The notes beneath the pieces are model-generated. The model saw only the letters and a program-made list of their open reading frames with translations. It was not told the DNA's origin and made no database searches. 64,000 nucleotides of DNA from Marinibacterium sp. (GTDB taxonomy: Bacteria; Pseudomonadota; Alphaproteobacteria; Rhodobacterales; Rhodobacteraceae), in the NCBI GenBank assembly GCA_017643305.1, contig JAEPNQ010000005.1:23955-87954 (forward strand), read 5' to 3'. This document shows positions 35,887-47,130 of this stretch, in pieces. Position 1 is the first letter of the stretch. Each line of letters opens with the position of its first letter. The position numbers and the translations under genes are program-made.

Positions 35887-36174
35887 ATGGACGCTGGTGC
35901 GATCGGCCAATTTCTCCCGCTCATTCTGATCTTTGCGATCATGTATTTCCTGCTGATCCGCCCGCAGCAGAAAAAGGTAAAGGAACATCAGGCCATGGTT
36001 GGCGCCCTGCGGCGCGGCGACAAGGTTGTCACCCAGGGCGGGATGATTGCCAAGGTGACCAAGGTCAAGGACGATAATGAAATCGAGGTTGAGATCGCCG
36101 AGGGCGTGAAGGTCAATGTGGTCAAAAGTACAATTGCCACAGTAGTTTCCAAGACCGAACCGGCTGAGAAATAA
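35887..36174 (+). CDS. yajC: Preprotein translocase subunit YajC
   Basis: YajC is a small single-span membrane protein of the SecDF-YajC accessory complex. The 95-residue product has one helix near 10-30 (LPLILIFAIMYFLLIRPQQK in part, with the hallmark RPQQK at its cytoplasmic end) and a basic cytoplasmic domain with LRRGDKVVTQGGMIAKV. It is 32 bp upstream of secD in the same direction, the standard yajC-secD-secF order. Confidence 0.95.
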   Translation: MDAGAIGQFLPLILIFAIMYFLLIRPQQKKVKEHQAMVGALRRGDKVVTQGGMIAKVTKVKDDNEIEVEIAEGVKVNVVKSTIATVVSKTEPAEK

Positions 36175-36206
36175 GCCGCATTCCATAACAATCCGGGGCC
36201 CGGGCC

Positions 36207-37868
36207 ATGTTGCAGATTGATGCCTGGAAGCGTGTGCTGATCGTTCTGACCTGTGTGGTCGGACTGGTGCTCGCGCTTCCCAACGCGTTTTACACACGTG
36301 TTGAAAACCACAATGACGCGGCCGCCGCGATCGAGCTGTTCGGCGAAACACCGGAGCGGGCCGAGGCGCTGTCGGGCTGGCCGGACTTTTTGCCGTCGGG
36401 GCTGGTGAATCTGGGGCTGGACCTTCGCGGTGGTGCGCATCTGCTGGCGGAAGTTCAGGTCGAAGACGTCTATGCCGCCCGTATGGAAGCGCTCTGGCCA
36501 GACGTCCGCGATGCGTTGCGCCCCGAGCGTGCCACCGTTGGCACCATCCGTCTGCAGCCGTCTGCGGATGACGAACTGCGCGTCCGCATCAGTCAGCCCG
36601 AGGGCATGCCTCGGGCGCTGGAAGTTGTGCGCGGGCTGGCGCGGCCGATCCAGACGCTGACCGGCGTGGGCTCAAACGATATCGAGGTGGCCGGGCAGGG
36701 GGACGAATTGATCGTGACCCTGACTGAAGCTGAACGCATTGCGACCGACGACCGCACCGTACGCCAGGCGCTGGAAATCATTCGCCGCCGGATCGATGAG
36801 GTCGGGACACGCGAACCGACGATCCAGCGGCAGGGTGAAGACCGTATCCTGATCCAGGTACCGGGCATCGGCAGCGCGTCGGAGCTGAAGGAAATCATTG
36901 GAACTACCGCACAGTTGACCTTCAACCCGGTGGTCAGCCGCACCGGTGATGCCGATACGGTGGCCGGCGTAGGCAACAAGCTGCTGCCGTCGTTGGACGA
37001 AGAGGGCACGTACTACGTTCTGGAAGCCGCCCCGGTGGTGACCGGCGAGGAACTGGTGGATGCGCAGCCGTCCTTTGACCAGAACGGTCGCCCGGCAGTG
37101 AATTTCCGGTTCAATCCGGCTGGCGCCCGTAAGTTTGGCGACTACACGGCTGAAAATATCGGCAACCCCTTTGCCATTGTTCTGGATGAAGAGGTGATCA
37201 GCGCACCGGTGATCCAGGCACATATTTCGGGGGGCTCTGGCATCATCACTGGGCGTTTCACGGTTGAAGAAAGCACAAACCTTGCCGTGCTGCTGCGCGC
37301 CGGGGCGCTGCCTGCTGGGCTGACCTTCCTCGAAGAACGGACCATCGGGCCGGAACTGGGGCAGGATAGTATCGAAGCCGGACGCGTGGCCACGGTCGTG
37401 GCTTTTGCGGCGGTGCTGATTTTCATGATGCTCAGCTATGGGCTGTTTGGTATTTTCGCCAATGTGGCCCTGATCCTCAACATCGCGTTGATCTTTGGCC
37501 TGCTCAGCCTGATAGGTGCCACGCTGACCCTGCCGGGCATCGCGGGCATCGTTCTGACCGTGGGGATGGCAGTGGATGCCAACGTGCTGGTGTTCGAACG
37601 TATCCGGGAAGAATTGAAAACCGCCAAGGGTCCGGCCCGGGCAATTGAACTGGGCTATGAAAAAGCATTGAGCGCCATTTTGGACGCCAACGTGACCACC
37701 TTCATCACGGCGATGATCCTGTTTGCCATGGGCTCCGGCCCGGTGCGCGGTTTCGCCATTACGCTGGGGCTGGGCATTCTGACTTCGGTCTTCACCGCGA
37801 TCTTCGTGACGCGTTTGATGATCGTCGTCTGGTTCGCGCGGCGGCGTCCGAAAACGATTGAGGTGTGA
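36207..37868 (+). CDS. secD: Protein translocase subunit SecD
   Basis: SecD and SecF use the proton gradient to pull exported proteins out of SecYEG on the periplasmic side. The 553-residue SecD has an N-terminal helix (about 10-27), the family signature LGLDLRGGAHLLAEV, a large periplasmic P1 domain (about 60-380) and five C-terminal helices containing GMAVDANVLVFERIREEL, where the conserved Asp of RND-like SecDF proteins sits. It is tightly followed by secF. Confidence 0.96.
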   Translation: MLQIDAWKRVLIVLTCVVGLVLALPNAFYTRVENHNDAAAAIELFGETPERAEALSGWPDFLPSGLVNLGLDLRGGAHLLAEVQVEDVYAARMEALWPDVRDALRPERATVGTIRLQPSADDELRVRISQPEGMPRALEVVRGLARPIQTLTGVGSNDIEVAGQGDELIVTLTEAERIATDDRTVRQALEIIRRRIDEVGTREPTIQRQGEDRILIQVPGIGSASELKEIIGTTAQLTFNPVVSRTGDADTVAGVGNKLLPSLDEEGTYYVLEAAPVVTGEELVDAQPSFDQNGRPAVNFRFNPAGARKFGDYTAENIGNPFAIVLDEEVISAPVIQAHISGGSGIITGRFTVEESTNLAVLLRAGALPAGLTFLEERTIGPELGQDSIEAGRVATVVAFAAVLIFMMLSYGLFGIFANVALILNIALIFGLLSLIGATLTLPGIAGIVLTVGMAVDANVLVFERIREELKTAKGPARAIELGYEKALSAILDANVTTFITAMILFAMGSGPVRGFAITLGLGILTSVFTAIFVTRLMIVVWFARRRPKTIEV

Positions 37869-37869
37869 G

Positions 37870-38838
37870 ATGCGACTGAAACTTGTCCCGCAGGAAACCT
37901 CTTTTGATTTCTTCAAGCGCTGGAAACTATGGCTGGGGTTTTCCGGGCTTTTGATGGTCCTGTCCTTTGCCAGCTTCATGATCCAAGGCCTGAACTTTGG
38001 CATCGACTTCCGGGGAGGTACTACGATCCGGACGGAAAGCGCGCAGCCGGTGGATATTGGCCTCTACCGGGACGCAATTGCGCCGCTGGGGCTGGGCGAT
38101 GTGACTATCACCGAGGTTTTTGACCCGACCTTTGAAGACGACCAGAACGTGGCGATGATCCGCATCCAGGCACAGGAAGGCGAAGAATCCGCGACTGGTG
38201 AAATGGTGATGGCGGTCGAAGGCGCGCTGAGCGGCGCGGTGCCGGACATCCAATTCACCTCTGTCGAATCTGTTGGCCCCAAAGTGTCCGGCGAACTGAT
38301 CCAGACGGCGGTGATTGCCGTTTTGCTCGCCATCGGGGCGGTGCTGATCTACATCTGGCTGCGGTTTGAATGGCAGTTTGCGCTGGGCGCGGTGGCGGCG
38401 TTGATCCACGACGTATTACTGACCATTGGTATCTTTTCAGCGCTTCAGATCCGGTTTGACCTCGCGATCATCGCGTCATTGCTGACCATTGTGGGCTATT
38501 CGCTGAACGATACGGTTGTCGTGTTTGACCGGGTGCGGGAAAACCTGCGCAAGTACAAGAAAAAGACGCTGGCCGAGGTGCTGAACATCTCGATCAACGA
38601 AACGCTGAGCCGGACGGTCATGACCTCGGTCACCACGCTTTTGGCGCTGATTTCGCTCTTTGTGCTGGGCGGTGACGTGATCCGTGGGTTTGTCTTTGCG
38701 ATGATCTGGGGCGTGATCGTCGGGACCTATTCGTCAGTGTTCGTGGCGTCATCGGTTCTGCTGTACCTGGGCGTGAAACGCGACTGGTCCAAGCCTGACA
38801 AGAACGCAGGCAACCAGTTCGCCAAGGTGGATGCCTGA
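37870..38838 (+). CDS. secF: Protein translocase subunit SecF
   Basis: Partner of SecD. The ATG just after the secD stop (GAGG 6 bases upstream) gives 322 residues; a TTG four codons earlier overlaps secD and is unlikely. Features are an N-terminal helix, the signature LNFGIDFRGGTTIRTE, a periplasmic domain (about 60-140) and a five-helix core with GYSLNDTVVVFDRVRENLRK (Asp in the fourth helix). The last 8 bp overlap the TauE-type permease gene. Confidence 0.95.
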   Translation: MRLKLVPQETSFDFFKRWKLWLGFSGLLMVLSFASFMIQGLNFGIDFRGGTTIRTESAQPVDIGLYRDAIAPLGLGDVTITEVFDPTFEDDQNVAMIRIQAQEGEESATGEMVMAVEGALSGAVPDIQFTSVESVGPKVSGELIQTAVIAVLLAIGAVLIYIWLRFEWQFALGAVAALIHDVLLTIGIFSALQIRFDLAIIASLLTIVGYSLNDTVVVFDRVRENLRKYKKKTLAEVLNISINETLSRTVMTSVTTLLALISLFVLGGDVIRGFVFAMIWGVIVGTYSSVFVASSVLLYLGVKRDWSKPDKNAGNQFAKVDA

Positions 38839-39571
38839 CATATTCGACACGCCCGGCCTGCTTTGGCTGGCTGGCGCGGCGTTAGTGGCGGGGCTGGTGC
38901 GCGGGTTTTCCGGGTTTGGCACCGCGATGATCTACCTGCCGGTCGCGGCGCAGGTGTTGTCGCCGATCTGGGCGATTGTCACGCTCACCATCATGGAACT
39001 GGTGGGGCCCATGCCCAACATCCCTCGCGCTTGGCGCGATGGGCATCGGGCCGACCTCGTCCGCCTGGCCATCGGTTTGACCGTGGTTTTGCCGCTGGGT
39101 CTGGCCCTGTTGGCAATCATCCGGCCCGAAACCTACCGCTATGTCTTGTCCGGCCTGTCTCTTGCGCTGCTTGTCTGCCTTGTACTGGGGTTACGCTGGC
39201 GGGGGGAGCTGCGGCCCCCACTGGTCTATGGCATCGGCGGTTTTTCCGGCCTGTCGGGTGGCATTGCCGGGCTGCCCGGCCCGCCCGTGATCCTGCTGTA
39301 TATGGCCAGCCCGCACCCGGCTAACGTGATCCGCGCCAACACCATGCTGCACCTGTTTTTTTTCGACTGGCTGCTGCTGGTCATGATCGCGATGCGCGGG
39401 GAACTGGGCTGGACGCCCGTGATGATTGGCGCGATGCTGATCGTGCCGAACCTGGTGGGCAATATTGTGGGTGGCTGGCTGTTTCGGCCGGAGCACGAAG
39501 CGCTATACCGTTGGGTGGCATATGTGATTATTGCGGCGTCGGCTCTGTCCGGCCTGCCGCTGTGGGACTAG
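38831..39571 (+). CDS. TauE/SafE family sulfite/anion exporter-like permease
   Basis: A 246-residue inner-membrane protein with seven or eight hydrophobic segments, including LWLAGAALVAGLVRGFSGFG at the N-terminus and GGFSGLSGGIAGLPGPPVIL at the centre, the duplicated GxxxG-rich half typical of TauE/SafE (DUF81). Members export sulfite, sulfoacetate or other organosulfur anions in some roseobacters; the substrate here is not predictable. It overlaps secF by 8 bp, suggesting co-transcription with the Sec genes, which is a position effect rather than a functional link. Confidence 0.87.
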   Translation: MPDIFDTPGLLWLAGAALVAGLVRGFSGFGTAMIYLPVAAQVLSPIWAIVTLTIMELVGPMPNIPRAWRDGHRADLVRLAIGLTVVLPLGLALLAIIRPETYRYVLSGLSLALLVCLVLGLRWRGELRPPLVYGIGGFSGLSGGIAGLPGPPVILLYMASPHPANVIRANTMLHLFFFDWLLLVMIAMRGELGWTPVMIGAMLIVPNLVGNIVGGWLFRPEHEALYRWVAYVIIAASALSGLPLWD

Positions 39572-39579
39572 GAGGGGCC

Positions 39580-39933
39580 ATGCGCCTGAACGAAGTCACC
39601 TATACCGATGCCCAGCCGGTCGAAGGCTACGGCCCCGGCTATTTCCGCATCGGGGGGGAGGTTGTACAGGGCCACGCGCTGACCGGTCCTACTGGTACCG
39701 TGATCTGGGGCGGGTATGATGATACGGCGACGCTGGTCGAGTTGGTGGGTTATGTCGATATCCTGTTTGTCGGAACCGGGTCAGATATTGCCCATCTGCC
39801 TGCCGCCTTCCGCGAAACGCTGGAACGGGCCGGGCTGGGCGTGGAGGCCATGGCGTCGCCTGCCGCAGCGCGCACCTACAACGTTCTGCTCAGCGAAGGC
39901 CGCCGCGTGGCGTTGGCCATGCTGATGGTCTGA
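39580..39933 (+). CDS. Mth938-like domain protein (DUF498)
   Basis: A 117-residue protein with the Mth938/NDUFAF3-like fold: GYGPGYFRIGGEVVQGHAL near the start, then LVGYVDILFVGTGSDIAHLP and AARTYNVLLSEGRRVALAML. The mitochondrial relative NDUFAF3 assists assembly of respiratory complex I; bacterial function is not established. GGAGGGG directly after the permease stop sets the ATG. In alphaproteobacteria this gene is often next to secDF and ccmA, as found here. Confidence 0.88.
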   Translation: MRLNEVTYTDAQPVEGYGPGYFRIGGEVVQGHALTGPTGTVIWGGYDDTATLVELVGYVDILFVGTGSDIAHLPAAFRETLERAGLGVEAMASPAAARTYNVLLSEGRRVALAMLMV

Positions 39934-40001
39934 CCCGCGCAGTCCGGGGTGCAGCCGATTCGCATCTTTTTTGATCCCTTCCGATGGGATAAGCGCAGAG
40001 C

Positions 40002-40619
40002 ATGAGTTTAACCGTGTCCGATCTGACCGTCGCCCGGGGCGGCGCGCCCGTGCTGGAAGGCGTGAGTTTCACCCTGCCGGACGGTGCGGCGTTGGTGCTG
40101 CGCGGGCCGAACGGATCGGGCAAGACCACGCTGCTGCGCACCATTGCGGGCCTGCAGATGCCGCTGGAGGGTACAATTGAAGGGGCCGAGGACCGGATCG
40201 CCTATGCCGGGCACCTAGACGGGCTGAAACCCACCCTGACCGTAGCTGAGAACCTGAGCTTCTGGGCCAGTGTATTTGGCGCGCACGACGGCATCGATGC
40301 CGCCGTCGAAGCGTTCAACCTGAAGGGCCTGACCACCCGCGCTGCCGGGGCCTTGTCCGCAGGGCAGAAACGGCGGCTGGGCCTTGCGCGGCTGCTGGTC
40401 ACCAGCATGCCGGTGTGGGTGCTCGACGAACCGACCGTGTCGCTGGACCAGTCCTCTGTCGCGCTGTTTGCAGACGCGGTGCGTGCGCATCTGGCGGGGG
40501 GTGGATTGGCACTGATAGCCACGCATATCGACCTCGGGTTGGAAGGCGAGGTGTTGGATGTCACGCCCTTCCGCGCGCGGCCCCGAATCGACCCGGTCTT
40601 TGAAATGGACCTGTCATGA
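40002..40619 (+). CDS. ccmA: Haem exporter ATP-binding protein CcmA
   Basis: ATPase of the CcmABCD complex that releases haem-loaded CcmE during cytochrome c maturation. The 205-residue protein has Walker [17 protein letters not shown], the signature [16 protein letters not shown] (the Ser-Ala-Gly variant common in CcmA) and Walker [13 protein letters not shown]. It overlaps ccmB by 4 bp and heads a compact ccmA-B-C-D-G cluster. CcmE, F and H are not in the window; ccmI is at 5-6 kb. Confidence 0.95.
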   Translation: MSLTVSDLTVARGGAPVLEGVSFTLPDGAALVLRGPNGSGKTTLLRTIAGLQMPLEGTIEGAEDRIAYAGHLDGLKPTLTVAENLSFWASVFGAHDGIDAAVEAFNLKGLTTRAAGALSAGQKRRLGLARLLVTSMPVWVLDEPTVSLDQSSVALFADAVRAHLAGGGLALIATHIDLGLEGEVLDVTPFRARPRIDPVFEMDLS

Positions 40620-41272
40620 GGGCGTTGTTGCTGCGTGATCTGCGGCTCGCCATGCGAGCAGGCGGCGGGTTTGGGCTGGGCCTTGCATTTTTCCTGATCG
40701 TGACCGTTCTGGTGCCCCTGTCGGTTGGCCCCCGCACACAGTTACTGGCCGAGATCGCGCCAGGCATCCTATGGCTGGGCGCGTTGCTGGCCTGCCTGCT
40801 GTCCCTCGACCGGTTGCTTGCACTGGACTGGGAGGACGGCTCGCTCGACTTGCTGGCCACGTCGCCCCTGCCGCTGGAGATGGTACTGGGCGTCAAGGCA
40901 CTGGCCCATTGGCTGACAACGGGCCTTCCGTTGGTCTTGGCCGCACCAGTGCTGGGCGTTCTGTTGAGCCTGCCTGGTGCCGGGTATGGCTGGCTGGTCC
41001 TGTCATTGGCTGTGGGCACGCCAGCGCTGTCTGTCATCGGCATGTTTGGCGCAGCTCTGACCGTGGGGCTCAAGCGCGGCGGTCTGTTGTTGTCGCTGCT
41101 GGTGCTGCCGCTTTACGTGCCAACGCTGATCTTTGGCGCGGAAACCGCCCGGCGTGGCGCCGTGGGGATGGAGGCGGAAACCGCGTTTCTCATGCTAGCC
41201 GGTATCACGCTGGGCGCCGTCGCTTTACTGCCATTTGCCGCCGCCGCCGTCCTGCGCGTCAATCTGCGCTAG
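40616..41272 (+). CDS. ccmB: Haem exporter membrane protein CcmB
   Basis: Six-helix membrane component of CcmABCD. The 218-residue sequence shows six hydrophobic segments (first at about 16-36) and the conserved [20 protein letters not shown], with LKALAHW-like [19 protein letters not shown] (quoted in part) after it. Length and pattern are standard for CcmB. Overlap with ccmA by 4 bp implies translational coupling. Confidence 0.95.
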   Translation: MRALLLRDLRLAMRAGGGFGLGLAFFLIVTVLVPLSVGPRTQLLAEIAPGILWLGALLACLLSLDRLLALDWEDGSLDLLATSPLPLEMVLGVKALAHWLTTGLPLVLAAPVLGVLLSLPGAGYGWLVLSLAVGTPALSVIGMFGAALTVGLKRGGLLLSLLVLPLYVPTLIFGAETARRGAVGMEAETAFLMLAGITLGAVALLPFAAAAVLRVNLR

Positions 41273-41317
41273 ATGATGTGAATTGAGATGGGCGCGCAGA
41301 GGGGCTAAACAGCCAGT

Positions 41318-42049
41318 ATGTCACTTTGGGAATACGCAAACCCCGTCAAGTTCCTGCGCACGTCAGAGGCCGTCATGCCGACCCTCTGGGGGCTGGCGAT
41401 TGTGTCGCTGGTGGGTGGGCTGATATGGGGGTTCTTCCTGACGCCCGATGCCGACAAATTCGCATCGACTGTCAAGATCATCTACCTTCATGTGCCCTCG
41501 GCGCTGATGGCCATCAACGCCTGGCTTATGATGCTGGTCGCCTCGCTGATTTGGCTGATCCGCCGCCACCATGTCAGCGCGCTGGCGGCCCGCGCAGCGG
41601 CTCCGGTCGGCATAACCATGACACTGATCGCGCTGATCACTGGAGCGATCTGGGGCCAGCCTATGTGGGGCACCTGGTGGGAATGGGACCCGCGGCTGAC
41701 GTCTTTCCTGATCTTGTTCCTGTTCTACCTGGGGTATGTGGCGCTATGGGAAGCGATAGAAAACCCGGATACCGCGGCGGATCTGACAAGCTATCTCTGC
41801 ATTGTCGGGTCGGTCTTTGCCATGCTCAGCCGTTATGCGGTCAATTTCTGGAACCAGGGGCTTCACCAGGGTGCGTCGCTGTCGCTGGACAAGGAAAAGA
41901 ACGTGGCTGATGTTTATTACCAGCCGCTGCTGCTGTGCATTGCCGGGTTTGTTTTGCTGTTTGTCGCGCTGGTGCTTTACCGCACCGGTACGGAAATCCG
42001 CGCCCGTCGCATCGGGGCGCTTGAAGCGCGCGAAAGGGCCTCTGCCTGA
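41318..42049 (+). CDS. ccmC: Haem chaperone/exporter protein CcmC
   Basis: CcmC is a six-helix membrane protein that delivers haem to CcmE through its tryptophan-rich motif. The motif is intact here as WGTWWEWDPRLTSFLILF, and two conserved haem-ligand histidines are in KIIYLHVPSALM and near FWNQGLHQGASL. The 243-residue length is normal. Its last base overlaps the start of ccmD. Confidence 0.96.
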   Translation: MSLWEYANPVKFLRTSEAVMPTLWGLAIVSLVGGLIWGFFLTPDADKFASTVKIIYLHVPSALMAINAWLMMLVASLIWLIRRHHVSALAARAAAPVGITMTLIALITGAIWGQPMWGTWWEWDPRLTSFLILFLFYLGYVALWEAIENPDTAADLTSYLCIVGSVFAMLSRYAVNFWNQGLHQGASLSLDKEKNVADVYYQPLLLCIAGFVLLFVALVLYRTGTEIRARRIGALEARERASA

Positions 42050-42204
42050 TGCCGGATCTTGGAAAATACGCTGATACCGTTCTGTCGGCCTATGCCGCAT
42101 CCATCGTGCTGCTGGTGGCTATCGTGGGGCTGAGCCTGTGGCGTGGTCGCCGCATCCGCGCGCGCCTAGCCGAGACCGAGCAGCGGATCAAATCCGATGC
42201 CTAA
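42049..42204 (+). CDS. ccmD: Haem exporter protein CcmD
   Basis: A 51-residue single-span protein that stabilises the CcmABC-CcmE haem complex. It reads MPDLGKYADTVLSAYAAS, a hydrophobic helix (about 15-32, ending LSLWRGRRIR) and a charged cytoplasmic tail ending QRIKSDA, the standard CcmD layout. Start codon overlaps the ccmC stop by one base and the end overlaps ccmG by 8 bases. Confidence 0.92.
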   Translation: MPDLGKYADTVLSAYAASIVLLVAIVGLSLWRGRRIRARLAETEQRIKSDA

Positions 42205-42736
42205 AATCTCGCCGCTTATGATCCTGCCCCCGGCGTTGTTCGTGGCCTTTGTCGCGATGGCCGGCATTGGCATGTGGCGTGACGACCCCGAGGCCCTGCC
42301 TTCGGCCCGCGAGGGCCAGACTGCGCCGCCCCTGCAACTGACCGAAATGCAGGGCAAAGAGATGTTCACCGCAGACACCTTGCGCGACGGGAAGGTCAAG
42401 CTAGTGAATTTCTGGGCCAGCTGGTGTGCGCCCTGCCGGGTGGAGCATCCGAACCTCGACGTGCTTTCGCGTGAGGGTATTCCGATCTATGGCATCAACT
42501 ACAAGGACGATCCGGCTAATGCCGCAGCCTTCCTGGACGAACTTGGCGACCCCTATGTCGCCATTGGCGTGGATGGGCAGGGCCGCACTGCGCTGGACTG
42601 GGGCCTCTACGGTGTGCCCGAAACCTATGTGGTTGCCGGGGACGGGACCATCATTTTGCGTTTTGCGGGGCCGGTCACGCAACGGGTGATTTCCGAGACA
42701 CTGCGCCCCGCGTTGGATTCTGCCGCGCAGAAGTAA
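42197..42736 (+). CDS. ccmG: Periplasmic thiol:disulfide oxidoreductase CcmG/DsbE
   Basis: Membrane-anchored thioredoxin-like protein that reduces apocytochrome c cysteines before haem attachment. The 179-residue chain has an N-terminal anchor (about 5-26) and the active site WASWCAPCRVEHP with Cys77 and Cys80, then GINYKDDPANA and the cis-Pro region GVPETYVV. It is the last gene of the ccm cluster and is followed by a palindromic element. Confidence 0.95.
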   Translation: MPKISPLMILPPALFVAFVAMAGIGMWRDDPEALPSAREGQTAPPLQLTEMQGKEMFTADTLRDGKVKLVNFWASWCAPCRVEHPNLDVLSREGIPIYGINYKDDPANAAAFLDELGDPYVAIGVDGQGRTALDWGLYGVPETYVVAGDGTIILRFAGPVTQRVISETLRPALDSAAQK

Positions 42737-42742
42737 GGGAAA

Positions 42743-42786
42743 GCGAATTTGTCGACAATTTGCGGGCAATTCATTGATGAATTGCC
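42743..42786 (+). repeat. Intergenic two-hairpin palindromic element, copy 1
   Basis: Directly after ccmG come two palindromes in tandem: an imperfect one centred on GTCGAC (GCGAATTTGTC/GACAATTTGC) and a perfect one with arms GGCAATTCA and TGAATTGCC around TTGA. The same two-part design, with matching central motifs, occurs at 55.15 kb. It may serve as a terminator between convergent genes, but its recurrence marks it as a repeat family. Confidence 0.65.
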
Positions 42787-42795
42787 TGCCCGCCG

Positions 42796-43587
42796 TCAGC
42801 CGCGCGTGTACCGCAGGGACATGCAGCTCAGCCCGCCGTCGACCAGTGCCGCCTGGGTCACCGGAAGAACTCGCACGCTATAGCCTGCATTTGTGAGCCT
42901 GTCCGCAATGGCCGGGAACCCATCAGCGAGGAAAACATGCGCGTTGAACCGCATTGCGTTCGCAGCAGCTTCCTCGCCTTCAGGCACTTCGATCACCCGG
43001 TAGCCGTCAAAGCAGCCGGTGGCGGCCAGCCGGGCCGTGGACAGAATCGTTTCAGCATCCAGCAGCGCGCTGTCGGTTTTGAAATGCAGGATCTCTGCTG
43101 GTGTGTCCAACACCCGCAGGCAATATCCCAGATCTTCCACCAGCGGGCGCAAGGCCTCGGCCCCGGTCGCATCCGTGCGGGCCGACAGCCCAACCATCAC
43201 TTCGCTATCCGAACACAGGATGTCCCCACCATCCACATATCCACCCGGCGGCAGGTCAACCACATGGCCCACATTTGCCTTCAGCGCCGCGCGCAGTGCG
43301 GCGGCTTCGCCCGTACGGCTGGGCGCGCCGGGGCGCAGCAGGATCGCTACGCCGTTCAGCACCAGCGCCGGGTCCTCGATGAAGACGCTGTCAGGAAAGG
43401 CGTCCTGTTGCGGCAGCACGATGACCTCCGCGCCAGCCTCGCGCAGGGCCTCCACATAGCCCGCATGTTCGCGGGCAAAGACGTCCGGATCCGGGTTGCC
43501 GCGATCATCGGCCCGCAACCCGTGCACGACGCTTGGCGCCGGAGACCGGCATAGGGCATGGGTAAAGGTGAAGCTACGTTCCATCAT
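42796..43587 (-). CDS. Dimethylargininase-family hydrolase (DDAH, guanidino-modifying superfamily)
   Basis: A 263-residue enzyme of the pentein fold resembling dimethylarginine dimethylaminohydrolase, which converts methylated arginines to citrulline and methylamines. Landmarks are FPDSVFIEDPALVL (substrate Asp), LPPGGYVDGGDILCSD, LHFKTDSALLDAETIL (catalytic His in HFKTD) and GGLSCMSLRYTRG at the C-terminus with the nucleophile Cys255. Arginine deiminases share these features but are longer. Two ATG codons in tandem are possible starts; the first overlaps the stop of the upstream broken gene in an ATGA. Confidence 0.88.
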   Translation of the reverse strand: MMERSFTFTHALCRSPAPSVVHGLRADDRGNPDPDVFAREHAGYVEALREAGAEVIVLPQQDAFPDSVFIEDPALVLNGVAILLRPGAPSRTGEAAALRAALKANVGHVVDLPPGGYVDGGDILCSDSEVMVGLSARTDATGAEALRPLVEDLGYCLRVLDTPAEILHFKTDSALLDAETILSTARLAATGCFDGYRVIEVPEGEEAAANAMRFNAHVFLADGFPAIADRLTNAGYSVRVLPVTQAALVDGGLSCMSLRYTRG

Positions 43588-43963
43588 GCCACCCTGCGCT
43601 GCAAATGAGCGGGCAGCTGTCGGGCGCTTATCGCACGGGGAAGGGGCAGATCCGGGCCAAGGGCGCCCGAGACGCTCACGAAACTCGGACCCAAGTTACA
43701 AACCTGTCGCCCGCCGTCGGAGCGTAGAAATACGGGCATCGTGATGCCTGCGATTTTAACAAAGCCTTCATAGGTGTTGCCGCGCATGACATCCCTCAGT
43801 TCAAACGTTGTGCTGCCCTCGCCATCGGCAATGGCATTGCTCCAAAAAACGCATGGTTGATCAGGTTGCTGCCACTGTTCAAGGCCATGTCCTGAATGTA
43901 ATTCATATCCGCCAGAATCGGAATTCCTTCATAAATACATGTGATCCGAAACAGATTTCTCAT
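43584..43963 (-). pseudogene. Frame-broken small gene upstream of the DDAH gene; possible -1 frameshift
   Basis: Frame one starts at ATG 43963 (MRNLFRITCIYEGIPILADM..., then NYIQDMALNSGSNLINHAFF) and would end after 56 codons. The frame one base back continues at once with WSNAIADGEGSTTFELRDV and MRGNTYEGFVKIAGITMPVF to a stop in ATGA overlap with the DDAH gene. The switch point is GCG TTT TTT GGA (T run at 43844-43849): a -1 slip on G-UUU-UUU, or one more T, gives a continuous 126-residue protein. Both halves have protein-like composition; the last 30 residues are less convincing. I do not recognise the family. Decay, a base miscall or real frameshifting are all possible. Confidence 0.55.
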
Positions 43964-43977
43964 TTTTGGATCACATG
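43938..43977 (-). promoter_or_regulatory. Inverted repeat enclosing the start codon of the broken gene
   Basis: Perfect 10-bp arms CATGTGATCC and GGATCACATG flank 20 bases, and four further A-T or G-T pairs extend the stem to about 14 bp with a 12-base loop. The ATG at 43963 lies in that loop on the transcribed strand. It could be an operator or a translation-controlling hairpin. Confidence 0.6.
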
Positions 43978-44187
43978 ACTAGGAGTGCTGTTTCGGAATG
44001 GAAAATGAAGTTCCCTGTCATGTTCAAACGGGGCTGGCCGATGCATGGGCGTCAGCGGCTGCGCCCACAGGAAACCTGCAAAACAGGCTCTGAGATCGCT
44101 TCCTATTGTGTGGGCGTTTCAGGGCGCCCGGCGCACTGTGCGGATCTCAAAACCAACAGTGGCAATTTGAACAGGTTGAGTGAAATG
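43978..44187 (+). other. Spacer upstream of the broken gene, no gene seen
   Basis: About 210 bases between the broken gene's leader and the aconitase terminator. A plus-strand frame here runs on into the antisense of acnA and has no family resemblance; the region probably carries the promoter for the DDAH transcript. Confidence 0.4.
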
Positions 44188-44214
44188 AAAACGGGCAGGC
44201 CCAGGGCCTGCCCG
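44187..44214 (-). terminator. Rho-independent terminator of acnA
   Basis: Reading along the minus strand, 26 bases after the acnA stop there is an 11-bp perfect inverted repeat (CGGGCAGGCCC and GGGCCTGCCCG around one base; effectively a 9-bp stem) followed by TTTTCATTT. Good intrinsic terminator. Confidence 0.88.
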
Positions 44215-44240
44215 CATTCCATGTATTTTCCGCCCGCGGA

Positions 44241-46925
<2,685 letters not shown>

Positions 46926-47027
46926 TCTGGCCTCCCTCGGGAAAAACGTGAAACGGGGATTCGCTGGGCGCTACTTGCAACAGTGCTGGGCTTCGATCAA
47001 TAGCGAACAGCTAGGATGCCGCAATTT

Positions 47028-47047
47028 TTGTATACCATTGCACACAA
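47028..47047 (-). promoter_or_regulatory. GntR-like inverted repeat upstream of acnA
   Basis: TTGTATAC and GCACACAA flank CATT, an imperfect dyad (6 of 8 positions symmetric) about 105 bases before acnA. The GTATAC core resembles operators bound by FadR-subfamily GntR regulators, which is a family-level resemblance only. TTGTGACA a little upstream could be part of a promoter. Confidence 0.4.
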
Positions 47048-47130
47048 TTATCTGTCACAAGCTCTTCAAAGGCCAAAAACCTTGATTGGCTAGGTTATCC
47101 GACCCTGTTCAATTGTGCTGGCAAGAACCG

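Noticed and set aside
35363..35929. 188-codon plus-strand frame in the serS-yajC spacer
   Set aside because: Ser/Arg/Pro-rich shadow composition; the minus strand holds a better small gene with a perfect ribosome binding site.
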